DNA of 38,624 nt from Clostridia bacterium (GTDB taxonomy: Bacteria > Bacillota > Clostridia > Christensenellales > UBA1242), in NCBI GenBank assembly GCA_009929275.1, contig SAAW01000010.1:1-38624 (forward strand), read 5' to 3'. Below are positions 27,128 through 34,499 of the stretch, piece by piece. The stretch's first letter is position 1, and the number at the start of each line of letters is the position of its first letter. The position numbers were made by a program, and so were the translations under genes. A model generated the notes under the pieces. The model made no database searches, had not been told where the DNA came from, and saw only the letters and a list, made by a program, of their open reading frames with translations.

Positions 27128-27180
27128 TATAAAAAAAAGACCTAAGTCTTTTTTTATGCGACGTCGCATTTTTTTTTCAA
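27128..27180. repeat. GACGTC palindrome unit, copy 2
   Basis: AAAAAAGAC-CTAA-GTCTTTTTTT hairpin followed by the 14-base perfect palindrome ATGCGACGTCGCAT (27156-27169) and a T-run. The best-kept copy, with both palindromes intact. Confidence 0.8.
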
Positions 27181-27218
27181 TAATCTATATAAGAAAAAAA
27201 AACTAATTAAATTTTATA

Positions 27219-27228
27219 TCGACGTCGA
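27219..27228. repeat. GACGTC palindrome, copy 3
   Basis: TCGACGTCGA, ten bases, followed by GATTTTTTTTCAATCTATATAAG, as at the end of copy 2. Confidence 0.75.
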
Positions 27229-27251
27229 GATTTTTTTTCAATCTATATAAG

Positions 27252-27391
27252 AAAAAAGACCTAAGTCACTTTTGTTCCGACGTCGGAATTTTTTTCAATA
27301 GTTTGTTTATTTGTTTTACTACAATAAATATAACATTGAATGTTGTATATAGTCAATAAATTTTACAAAAAAATAATAAAAATAAAAATTT
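27252..27391. repeat. long direct repeat, copy B, with GACGTC palindrome 4
   Basis: Second copy of the 135-bp repeat. Its palindrome is TTCCGACGTCGGAA (27275-27288), 14 perfect bases. Confidence 0.8.
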
Positions 27392-27445
27392 GCAAGAAAA
27401 TTTGCAAGAAAATTTGCAAAAATTAGGGTATAAATTAGGGTATGA
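27387..27445. repeat. right candidate integrase arm sites
   Basis: Three AAATTTGCAAG units in tandem followed by two TTAGGGTATAAA/TTAGGGTATGAAA units, mirroring the composition and order of the left array at 24460-24512. Confidence 0.6.
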
Positions 27446-27456
27446 AAACATAAAAA

Positions 27457-27498
27457 AAGAGACTTTGCAGTTTTGACAAAATGCTAAATCTCTTTAAT
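27457..27498 (-). terminator. element-borne terminator for tRNA-Leu
   Basis: On the minus strand AAAGAGA ... TCTCTTT with an inner GCATTTTG/CAAAACTGC-like stem and a T-run, 12 bases after the tRNA 3' end. It replaces the terminator displaced to 24318-24346. Confidence 0.8.
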
Positions 27499-27505
27499 CA
27501 TAATG

Positions 27506-27560
27506 TTTTGGTGCGAATGGTGGGACTCGAACCCACATGGTCTCCCACACGCCCCTTAAA
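27506..27560. repeat. right attachment site inside tRNA-Leu
   Basis: The 55-base partner of 24351-24405; it covers the 3' half of the intact tRNA. Confidence 0.92.
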
Positions 27561-27594
27561 CGTGCGCGTCTACCATTTCGCCACACTCGCTTGA
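27509..27594 (-). tRNA. tRNA-Leu (AAG)
   Basis: Class II tRNA. GCGAGTG pairs with CATTCGC; anticodon stem CACGT/GCGTG (last pair T-G) encloses TTAAGGG, giving anticodon AAG. The long variable arm is GTGGGAGACCACAT and the T loop TTCGAGT; CCA is encoded. An alternative register would give TAA, but with a poorer stem. It is the integration site of the element to its left. Confidence 0.85.
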
Positions 27595-27605
27595 TAAACT
27601 ATGAT

Positions 27606-27634
27606 AGTGTAGCAAATGTGTTTTATTTTTGCAA
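27606..27634 (-). promoter_or_regulatory. tRNA-Leu promoter
   Basis: Minus-strand TTGCAA and TACACT with a 17-base spacer, the -10 box ending 11 bases before the tRNA. Confidence 0.8.
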
Positions 27635-27710
27635 CAAATTTTTTGACTAAGCCACAAAAAAATAGGACAAAGCAGTTTTTTTGTGATAAATTGAATAAAA
27701 GGAAAGAAGA

Positions 27711-28208
27711 ATGAAAGTAATCTCAAAACAACCAAACAGCAAAATGTGCCTCACTTGTGGTCTTGAAAATCAATTGGGGCTAAAAGCAAAGTTTTATAAT
27801 ATGGAAAATGATACAGTTTGTTCCATTTTAACTTTTAAAAAAGAGCACCAAAGTTATCCCGGAAGAGTGCACGGCGGAATGGCATGTGCTTTGCTTGACG
27901 AACTTGGAGGCAGAACAATTTGGGTGAAAAATCCTGACATTTTGGCAGTCACGGCAACTCTTAACATAAAATATCGAAAGCCAGTGCCCTATGATGAAGA
28001 ACTTTTGGCAGTGGGAGAACTTTTGAAACGAAACGGCAGAATTTTTGTTGCAAAAACAGTTCTTATGACAAAGAAAAAAGATATCCTTGTTGAAACAGAG
28101 GGCAGTTATGTAATTTTGCCAACCGAAAAAATCATCAACAACAATTCTTTGAGTGAAGATGAATTTAATGTTTATTTGGAAGATGATGTCAAAGAAATTG
28201 ACATCTAA
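27711..28208 (+). CDS. PaaI-type hotdog thioesterase
   Basis: One hundred sixty-five residues with a hotdog fold. After an N-terminal CLTCGLENQLGLKAKF (a cysteine pair common in this branch), the family core is GRVHGGMACALLDELGGR, with the HGG loop and the acidic residue on the central helix that activates water. It then runs TLNIKYRKPVPYDEEL and a C-terminal strand. It cleaves acyl-CoA thioesters in relatives; the acyl group is unknown. AAAGGAAAG precedes the ATG. Single gene next to tRNA-Leu, on the chromosomal side of the element. Confidence 0.85.
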   Translation: MKVISKQPNSKMCLTCGLENQLGLKAKFYNMENDTVCSILTFKKEHQSYPGRVHGGMACALLDELGGRTIWVKNPDILAVTATLNIKYRKPVPYDEELLAVGELLKRNGRIFVAKTVLMTKKKDILVETEGSYVILPTEKIINNNSLSEDEFNVYLEDDVKEIDI

Positions 28209-28243
28209 TTCCTCTTTATAAAATGTAATAAAACTTTGGAAAT

Positions 28244-29365
28244 CTATATATTTTTATAAATTTCCCTCATTTGCTCTAACACCACATCAATAGAATAATT
28301 TTTGACGAATTCTTTGTTGCGTTCGCCAAATTTTTTGCATAAAGTTTTATCTTCATAAAGTTTTTGAATGGCGTTTTTTATGGTCGCAACATCATATGGG
28401 TCAATTAAAACTCCACCTTCATTGTTTCCAATCAGATCTTTTATACCTCTGATATCGCTTCCAATAAGAGGTTTGCCCACACTCATTGCTTCCAAAAAGG
28501 ATTTTGGCAACCCTTCACGGAAAGAAACAAGGATAACGGCATTTGACACTTGAATGCAGTTTGAAATGTCGTTTCTGTAACCTAAAAACAGAACTCTATC
28601 TTGTAAGTTGTGAGAATTGACATATTCTTTTAGTCTTTCTTGCAATTCTCCTCTTCCACACAAGATAAGTTTTATTTTTTTATTTGGATTGTCTTCTATT
28701 GCTTTTATGATTGATATTATATTTTTATTTATTGTGAATTCTGCAACTGAAAGAATAAGAAAATCATCTTTTTCCACGCCCAAACTTTTTCTAAAAGCAA
28801 CCTCATCAAGTTCCTCGTTCAATTTATATTTGTCCAGATCCACGCCAATTCCGTTGATTTTATATATTTTTTTCGCCTTCATTTTTTTGGCAGAAGAAAA
28901 GTCTTCCTCGTTCATTGTCACAAGAGCATCAGTTTTTTTTGCCATTTCAGTTTCAATTGTCTTATAGATAAGTTTATTTTGAAGTGGAGCACCTTTAAAA
29001 AAGTGAAATCCGTGGGCTATGTATAGCACAGGGACTTTGCATTGATGCCCCGCCATTCTTGCCAGAACTCCTCCAACAGGTTGTTGGCAGTGAATTAAAT
29101 CATACTTATTTTTTTTGATAAGTTTCACAAGCTCATCTTTTGCCCTGAAAAGTTTAAAACTCAAAGGCTTTCTTGGAATGTCCAGTTTGTGCATTGTGAA
29201 GCCATACTCGTTTTTAAGCGTTTCAAAGAAAAAATCCGTTTCGTTGCAAGCGCACTCCACAGTTGCCCCCATTTTTTGCATATCTTGAATGTGAGGAATG
29301 AGAAATTGAGAAATCATATTGTCAGTTGAAGTGACAACCAAAACCTTTTTTCCGCTTAAATCCAT
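28244..29365 (-). CDS. family 4 glycosyltransferase (GT-B)
   Basis: Retaining GT-B enzyme, likely building a surface polysaccharide or glycolipid. Seen: an N-terminal Rossmann half with YDLIHCQQPVGGVLARMA and VLYIAHGFHFF, the linker TDALVTMNEED, KIYKINGIGVD, and the C-terminal nucleotide-sugar half with LILCGRGE, VLFLGYRNDI and SFREGLPKSFLEAMSVGKPLIGSDIRG, containing the E-x7-E-like donor site. The track begins at 29413, but GGAGGG lies four bases before an ATG at 29365 (MDLSGKKVLVV), which is the usual start of the fold. This gives 373 residues. The nearest relatives are EpsF/PglA-type transferases. Lone gene, divergent from the reductase operon. Confidence 0.88.
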   Translation of the reverse strand: MDLSGKKVLVVTSTDNMISQFLIPHIQDMQKMGATVECACNETDFFFETLKNEYGFTMHKLDIPRKPLSFKLFRAKDELVKLIKKNKYDLIHCQQPVGGVLARMAGHQCKVPVLYIAHGFHFFKGAPLQNKLIYKTIETEMAKKTDALVTMNEEDFSSAKKMKAKKIYKINGIGVDLDKYKLNEELDEVAFRKSLGVEKDDFLILSVAEFTINKNIISIIKAIEDNPNKKIKLILCGRGELQERLKEYVNSHNLQDRVLFLGYRNDISNCIQVSNAVILVSFREGLPKSFLEAMSVGKPLIGSDIRGIKDLIGNNEGGVLIDPYDVATIKNAIQKLYEDKTLCKKFGERNKEFVKNYSIDVVLEQMREIYKNI

Positions 29366-29499
29366 AAAACCCTCCATAAACAAAAATATATTAGCATCTT
29401 TAAAAAAAATCACAAAATAAATGCTAGCGTTTTAATTTTTTATATTTGTTTTGATATTTTTTGCTAATAATATAAAATAAAGGAAAGAATGGAGGAAAT

Positions 29500-31551
29500 A
29501 TGAATAATAAATACAAATCTATTTTCACACCTTGGAAAATAGGCAATTTGAAAATTAAGAACAGAGTTGTGCTGTGCCCAATGGGAGGGACATCAATTTT
29601 TGGCTGGATGGAGAAAAATCATTTTGACAAACAAGCAGCAGACTTGCTCCTTGAAATTGCAAAAAATGAAGTTGGGCTTGTCATTCCAGGCATTGCACCA
29701 GTAAAAGATGTGATGTTTGGACACTGGCTTCATAAGAGCAAAAAGAAATTTAGTCAGTTAAAAGAATATATGACTGAATTTCATAAAACGGGAGCAAAGA
29801 TGTTTATTCAACTCACTGCGGGCTTTGGCAGGTCTTTTGCAATCCCAGAAAATATGAAAATGCTTGCAAAGAATAAATTTTTGGGCACTCTTGCAAAACC
29901 AATTATGAATATGTCCTATCATAGTGCCTCTCCAAGCGAACTTCCATCAAGGTGGGACGAAACAATTAAATGTCGTGCTATCACAAAAAAAGAGATTGAT
30001 AAAATTATCTATTCTTTTGGGCAATCTGCAAAACTTTGCAAGGAAGCAGGCATTGACGGCATTGAGGTTCACGCAGTTCACGAGGGTTATCTTCTTGACC
30101 AATTCACCACAGAATACACCAACAAACGAACAGACGAATATGGCGGAAGTTTTGAAAACCGCTATCGTTTTCCAGTGGAGATTGTGAAAGAGATCAAAAA
30201 ACAGTGTGGAAAAGATTTTCCTGTTTCTGTTAGATATAGTGTTGTCAGCAAAACAAAAGGCTTCGATGAGGGTGCACTGCCGGGCGAAGATTTTGTGGAA
30301 GCAGGCAGAGATATGAAAGAAAGTGAAAAGGCAGCGAAATATCTGCAAGACGCAGGCTATGATATGCTAAATTGTGATAATGGAACATATGACGCTTGGT
30401 ATTGGGCTCACCCACCAGCATATATGCCAACAAATTGCAACCTTGAAGATGTGGAGCATATCAAAAAATTCGTGGACATTCCTGTCGTGTGTGCAGGCAG
30501 AATGACTCCTGATGTTGCGGACAAATCAATTGAAAACAAGGGAATTGACGCAATGGGTGTGGGACGACAATTTTTGGTGGACCCTGCTTGGGTGACAAAA
30601 CTGAAAAATGGGAAAGAAGAAGACATTCAACCTTGCATTTGTTGTCACAATGGTTGTTTTAATATGGCGCACTACAAAGGAGTTGCCAATTTGCAAGATT
30701 TTGACGACACAATGCATATGTGCAGATGTGCCATAAATCCGGAAATGATGAACGACGGGAAATTCAAGATTATTCCAGCCAAAAAGATTAAGAAAGTTGC
30801 AGTGATTGGCGGTGGAGTTGGAGGAATGGAAACGGCAAGGATTGCTACAATGCGTGGACATAAAGTCACAATTTATGAAAAAACAGACAAATTGGGTGGA
30901 GTGTTTCTGCCAGCATCTGTTCTTGATTTTAAAGAATATGACAGAATGCTCCTCAAATGGTATGTTAATCAAGTTAAAAAGTTAAAAATTGAAGTAAAGT
31001 TTAACACTGAAATAAAAGACCTCTCTTCTCTTGACGCCGATGAAATTGTTGTTGCCACAGGCTCAACTCCTCGCATTTTGCGTTTTGAGGGCAGTGACAA
31101 AGCCATTGACGCACTAGACTATTTGAAAGGTGTTGAAGTGGGCGAAAGAGTTGTCATCATTGGCGGTGGGCTCACAGGTTGCGAGATTGCTTATGACTTG
31201 CACAAAAATGGAAAAACTCCAATTATTGTGGAGATTAAAAATGACTTAATTGCTGTCAAAGGAGTTTGTCTTGCAAATTCTTCCTATCTAAGAGATTATT
31301 TTAAAACTAATAAAGTGGACGTTCACTTGGAGTCCAGTGTCGTTAAATTTTCAAACGGAGTTGTCCACATTTTGGGCAGAAATGGGGAAGAATCAAAGGT
31401 GAAAGCCGACAGTATCATAATGTCAGTTGGCTACACACCTGCACCAGTGTTTCAAAAGTCAAAGAACATTCATCTTGTGGGAGATGCAAGCCATGTGGGC
31501 AATCTTCGCACAGTTGTTTGGCGCGCTTGGGAAGTGGCAGAAAAGATTTAA
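29500..31551 (+). CDS. old-yellow-enzyme-type NAD(P)H:flavin oxidoreductase, 2-enoate/dienoyl-CoA reductase family
   Basis: Three-part flavoprotein of 683 residues. Residues 1-370 form an FMN-binding barrel (NRVVLCPMGG, GIDGIEVHAVHEGYLLDQF, the N-K-R-T-D-E-YGGS motif, then VCAGRMTPDVAD and GVGRQFLVDP). Next come the Cys residues of a [4Fe-4S] cluster (CICCHNGCF then CRCAINPEM), then FAD and NAD Rossmann domains (KVAVIGGGVGGMETAR and VVIIGGGLTGCEIAY). This layout is that of 2,4-dienoyl-CoA reductase, 2-enoate reductase and trimethylamine dehydrogenase. It reduces an activated C=C bond in relatives. It starts an operon with both aconitase X subunits 14 bases downstream, so the substrate may come from that dehydratase. 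Confidence 0.92.
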   Translation: MNNKYKSIFTPWKIGNLKIKNRVVLCPMGGTSIFGWMEKNHFDKQAADLLLEIAKNEVGLVIPGIAPVKDVMFGHWLHKSKKKFSQLKEYMTEFHKTGAKMFIQLTAGFGRSFAIPENMKMLAKNKFLGTLAKPIMNMSYHSASPSELPSRWDETIKCRAITKKEIDKIIYSFGQSAKLCKEAGIDGIEVHAVHEGYLLDQFTTEYTNKRTDEYGGSFENRYRFPVEIVKEIKKQCGKDFPVSVRYSVVSKTKGFDEGALPGEDFVEAGRDMKESEKAAKYLQDAGYDMLNCDNGTYDAWYWAHPPAYMPTNCNLEDVEHIKKFVDIPVVCAGRMTPDVADKSIENKGIDAMGVGRQFLVDPAWVTKLKNGKEEDIQPCICCHNGCFNMAHYKGVANLQDFDDTMHMCRCAINPEMMNDGKFKIIPAKKIKKVAVIGGGVGGMETARIATMRGHKVTIYEKTDKLGGVFLPASVLDFKEYDRMLLKWYVNQVKKLKIEVKFNTEIKDLSSLDADEIVVATGSTPRILRFEGSDKAIDALDYLKGVEVGERVVIIGGGLTGCEIAYDLHKNGKTPIIVEIKNDLIAVKGVCLANSSYLRDYFKTNKVDVHLESSVVKFSNGVVHILGRNGEESKVKADSIIMSVGYTPAPVFQKSKNIHLVGDASHVGNLRTVVWRAWEVAEKI

Positions 31552-31565
31552 TGGGAGAATAAAAA

Positions 31566-32852
31566 ATGAAATTAACCAAGGAAGAACAAGAAATTTATGA
31601 TGGGCAAAAGGGCGAAACTCTTGCGAAAATTATGAGAACAGTTGTTGAGTTTGGTGACATTTTTGATGCGAAAAGACTTGTCCCCACCACTCATGGCAGT
31701 CACTTTGTCACATCTTTTGGGTTGGGACTTTTAAAGCCAATTTATAGGATTAATGAAGAAATCATTTCCGCTGGCATTAAAACAAAAGAGCCTTTTACAA
31801 TGGACCCAAGACCCATTGATTATAAAAATGTGAAATGCGGGCTTTTGAATAAGTTAATTTTTAGCAAAATAATGTATAGTAAGCAAAAATTTTATGAAGA
31901 ACAACTTCAAAAGTTGGGGCTAAGAGATAAAGACAGTTTCACTTGCACATCATACCTTAAAGAAGTGGGAAACACTCCAAAAGAGGGCGACATTTTAGGT
32001 TGGGCGGAAAGTTCGGCAGTTGTCTATGCAAATTCAGTTTTGGGTGCAAGGTGCAATAGAAACAGCGGTGTGCTAGACCTTTTTTACGCCATTTTAGGCA
32101 AAGTCCCAGAGTTTGGATTTTTGACAGATGAAGGCAGAAAAGCAGATTACATTGTTGAAATAAACACAACAAAACTTCCCGAAGCACAAATTCTTGGCAG
32201 TGCCATTGGAATGAAAGTTATGGAAGATGTCCCATATGTTGTGGGGCTAGACAAATTTTTAGGAACAAACCTTAATGATGAAGTGAAAGCATATCTCAAA
32301 GATTTTGGTGCAGCCACAGCGTCAAATGGTTCTGTGGGACTTTTTCACATTGAAAACTTAACCCCAGAGGCAGTCAAATTGGGCAGAATGCTCATAAAAG
32401 ATAGTGCAAAAAAATATGTTATAACAGACGAAACGCTTGAAGAAGTCTATAAAAGTTATCCAATTTTGTGGAAAAATAAACAAGCAAAGCCAAAACTTTG
32501 CTTTATTGGTTGTCCGCACCTAACACTTTCTCAACTAAATGATTGGACAGAGAAAATTGTTTCTAACCTTGAAAAAAACAACTTGAAAAAGATTAAAGTC
32601 CGCACCATTTTGACGACAAGTCCGCAAGTTGCAAAGATTTTTGCAGAAACAGAAAATTATAAAAAATTGATTGCAACGGGAGTGAAAATAAGCAGTATTT
32701 GTCCACTTATGTATACAAACAATCCGCTTGCAGGAAAGAAAGAAATCATCACCTCTTCAAATAAACTTCGAACCTATTCTTCTTCAAGGTATTTTAAAGA
32801 TGACGACATTATAAAAATTATTACAGGAGGAAAACAGAATGAAAACATTTAA
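31566..32852 (+). CDS. aconitase X large (catalytic) subunit
   Basis: AcnX (formerly DUF521) large subunit, 428 residues; relatives are cis-3-hydroxy-L-proline dehydratases in bacteria or mevalonate 5-phosphate dehydratases in archaea. Seen: the N-terminal LTKEEQEIYDGQKGETLAKIMRTVV, THGSHF, the conserved YANSVLGARCNRNSGVLDL, LTDEGRKADY, CFIGCPHLTLSQL, and SICPLMYTNN. The three cysteines (ARC, GCPH, ICP) match the iron-sulfur ligands of the family. It lies 14 bases after the reductase and its 3' end overlaps the small subunit gene by 14 bases, a sign of a fixed heterodimer. Which dehydration it performs cannot be read from sequence. Confidence 0.9.
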   Translation: MKLTKEEQEIYDGQKGETLAKIMRTVVEFGDIFDAKRLVPTTHGSHFVTSFGLGLLKPIYRINEEIISAGIKTKEPFTMDPRPIDYKNVKCGLLNKLIFSKIMYSKQKFYEEQLQKLGLRDKDSFTCTSYLKEVGNTPKEGDILGWAESSAVVYANSVLGARCNRNSGVLDLFYAILGKVPEFGFLTDEGRKADYIVEINTTKLPEAQILGSAIGMKVMEDVPYVVGLDKFLGTNLNDEVKAYLKDFGAATASNGSVGLFHIENLTPEAVKLGRMLIKDSAKKYVITDETLEEVYKSYPILWKNKQAKPKLCFIGCPHLTLSQLNDWTEKIVSNLEKNNLKKIKVRTILTTSPQVAKIFAETENYKKLIATGVKISSICPLMYTNNPLAGKKEIITSSNKLRTYSSSRYFKDDDIIKIITGGKQNENI

Positions 32853-33288
32853 AGGAAGAGTCCTTTGTGCAGGCGAGTTAACGGGGGAAGCAGTTGTGTC
32901 AAAGCAAGGAGTAAACACTCTTGCCACTTTTCAAAAAAGTGCTCTTAAAAATGCGAAAATTGTCGTTTGTTCCGATCAAAATAATAAAGACATATATAAT
33001 AAAGTTCTCACAGGAAAGATTTTGTGCCTGCCAAAAACAATTGGTTCAACAACAGGTGGAATGGTGCTTCAAGCCATTTGTTCAATGGGAATTAATCCAA
33101 GTGCAATGTTGTTTTCAGAGAGTATTGATAGCCTTGCTGCTGCAGGGGTTGTGCTTGCAAAAAATTGGGAGAAAAACAAAATGGTTGCAGTTGACAGACT
33201 AGGCGAAGATTTTCTTATGTCAGTTCAAACAGGCGACATGGTTGAGATTAAAACCGACGGAACGGTTATAGTTAAAGATAAAAAGTAG
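32839..33288 (+). CDS. aconitase X small (swivelling) subunit
   Basis: One hundred forty-nine residues (formerly DUF126), the swivel domain that closes over the AcnX active site. Seen: FKGRVLCAGELTGEAVVS at the start, LCLPKTIGSTTGGMVLQAICSMG (the family's P-x-x-x-G-S-[ST]-x-G substrate loop), then the CxxLF-like ILFSESIDSLAAAGVVLA. AGGAGG precedes the ATG inside the large subunit gene. The two parts are separate here, whereas many homologues are fused. Last gene of the three-gene operon. Confidence 0.9.
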   Translation: MKTFKGRVLCAGELTGEAVVSKQGVNTLATFQKSALKNAKIVVCSDQNNKDIYNKVLTGKILCLPKTIGSTTGGMVLQAICSMGINPSAMLFSESIDSLAAAGVVLAKNWEKNKMVAVDRLGEDFLMSVQTGDMVEIKTDGTVIVKDKK

Positions 33289-33313
33289 AAATCTTCATAC
33301 AATAAAAAATAAG

Positions 33314-33345
33314 AAAAAAAACACCTAATTTTATGGTGTTTTTTA
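33314..33345 (+). terminator. terminator after the AcnX operon
   Basis: AACACC and GGTGTT stem with a nine-base loop and T-run, about 30 bases after the stop codon. Confidence 0.88.
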
Positions 33346-33395
33346 ATATATTTTTCGATTAAATTTATATTTTTTTAAGAAAATAAAATGAAATT

Positions 33396-34100
33396 CTAAT
33401 CAAAAATTGAGGTGAATTGTTCCCACAAAAAGCCCCCTAAAGTTTGATTATATCCATAGTAAAAAGCAACTTTTCCAACAATTTGCGAAATATTAAAAGC
33501 CCCATAAACTGTGCTATCTGAACTGTTGCCACGATTGTCCCCAAGGGCGAACACGCAATTTTGTGGGATCACGAGTGTTGCTTGTTCAAAGCCGTCCTTC
33601 ATTTCAGTTGTAACAGTGTAATAGATATTATCTCTAAATTTAGTATAATAAACAAAATTCATATCTTTGTAGTTTTCGCCAAGATAACTCTCGTCAATCT
33701 TCACCCCGTTCAAATAGAAGTGATAATAAGTGTCGCTGGAGTCTCTTTTCAAAGTAAGAGTTTGCCCCGCTTTGGCAATAATTCTTTTGATAATAACTTC
33801 ATCTTCTTTTTGGATTAAAATTATGTCGCCGTTTGAGCCCGTTTCATAGCGATTGACGATAACAATGTCCTTGTAGATTGAATTTTCGCCATTAATCCCC
33901 TCTTCGAGAGCAGAATTAAAAGTGGGTTTCATAGATTGTCCAATGACTTGAACTTGATAGAAAATGCTGTAAAAAAGCAGACAAGAATAAATATATAAAG
34001 TTAAAATTGCAAAAATAACAAAAAATACTTTTTGATAGGAACTAGTTTTTTTCGCATATTTTTTGTTATAAATTGTTAAAGAATCATCTAAAAAAGTCAT
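33396..34100 (-). CDS. lepB: signal peptidase I
   Basis: Removes signal peptides from secreted proteins on the outer face of the membrane. Seen: a cytoplasmic N terminus, one transmembrane helix (VFFVIFAILTLYIYSCLLFYSIF), the catalytic Ser in GQSMKPTF, the catalytic Lys in EVIIKRIIAKAGQTL, and the ALGDNRGNSSDSTVYGAF box. The track begins at 34130, but GAGGAA lies before the ATG at 34100 (MTFLDDSL), which is preferred (234 residues). It is a Gram-positive-type enzyme with one N-terminal helix. Lone gene. Confidence 0.92.
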   Translation of the reverse strand: MTFLDDSLTIYNKKYAKKTSSYQKVFFVIFAILTLYIYSCLLFYSIFYQVQVIGQSMKPTFNSALEEGINGENSIYKDIVIVNRYETGSNGDIILIQKEDEVIIKRIIAKAGQTLTLKRDSSDTYYHFYLNGVKIDESYLGENYKDMNFVYYTKFRDNIYYTVTTEMKDGFEQATLVIPQNCVFALGDNRGNSSDSTVYGAFNISQIVGKVAFYYGYNQTLGGFLWEQFTSIFD

Positions 34101-34327
34101 AAAAATTTCCTCAAAATAGAATTTGAACATTTCTAGTATATTTCAAAGAGATAAGAAAATCAAATGCTTTTATTTTATTAGCATAAAAACAAAGATAAAA
34201 TTATCTTTAAACATTTTTTCTTGCAGTAAGATAAAAAAAGTAGTAGAATGATTTTTGTTAAACATAGCGGTTGTGAAGCGTAATTCTATTTCAAAAAACG
34301 CTTGCTAAGGTTTAAAGTTATTCATAT

Positions 34328-34400
34328 GCGTCACTAGCTCAATTGTATAGAGCATCGGTCTTCGGAACCACTCTTCGGGGGTTCAAAAAACACGGCTAAA
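34328..34400 (+). pseudogene. decayed tRNA-Arg copy
   Basis: GCGTCACTAGCTCAATTGTATAGAGCATCGGTCTTCGGAAC is nearly the 5' half of the intact tRNA-Arg 86 bases on, but the anticodon stem is broken (TCGGT against ACCAC) and the 3' half reads GGGTTCAAAAAACACGG with no matching acceptor strand. A tandem duplicate that has lost function, or a scar of an earlier integration. Confidence 0.75.
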
Positions 34401-34413
34401 AAAAACTTAATAT

Positions 34414-34490
34414 GCGCCATTAGCTCAATTGGATAGAGCATCAGTCTTCGGAACTGAGGGTTACGTGTTCAAATCATGTATGGCGCACCA
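34414..34490 (+). tRNA. tRNA-Arg (TCG)
   Basis: GCGCCAT pairs with ATGGCGC; anticodon stem TCAGT/ACTGA encloses CTTCGGA, giving anticodon TCG. T arm ACGTG/CATGT with loop TTCAAAT, CCA encoded. Its 3' end is the likely attachment site of the element to the right. Confidence 0.95.
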
Positions 34491-34499
34491 GAAAGCCTT

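Larger units (their letters stand above)
26512..27505. other. about 1 kb non-coding repeat region of the element
   Basis: No gene. It contains the promoter above, four copies of an A-run/GACctaaGTC/T-run plus GACGTC palindrome unit, a roughly 135-bp imperfect direct repeat (26638-26775 and 27252-27391), a GC-rich stem CGAGGC-GGGCAA-GCCTCG (26824-26841), a hairpin GTAGAT-AACC/GGTT-ATCTAC (26951-26975), the right arm-site array and a strong terminator. Its density of palindromes suggests an origin, a packaging site or a regulatory hub. Confidence 0.7.
24351..27560. mobile_element. small integrated element in tRNA-Leu
   Basis: A 55-base perfect direct repeat (24351-24405 and 27506-27560), which is the 3' part of tRNA-Leu, brackets about 3.15 kb holding a tyrosine integrase, three small ORFs, a ribbon-helix-helix regulator and about 1 kb of non-coding repeats. 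The intact tRNA is at the right edge, the displaced 3' end at the left. No replication, packaging or transfer gene is visible, so it is either a satellite that borrows these functions or a minimal element. Confidence 0.9.
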
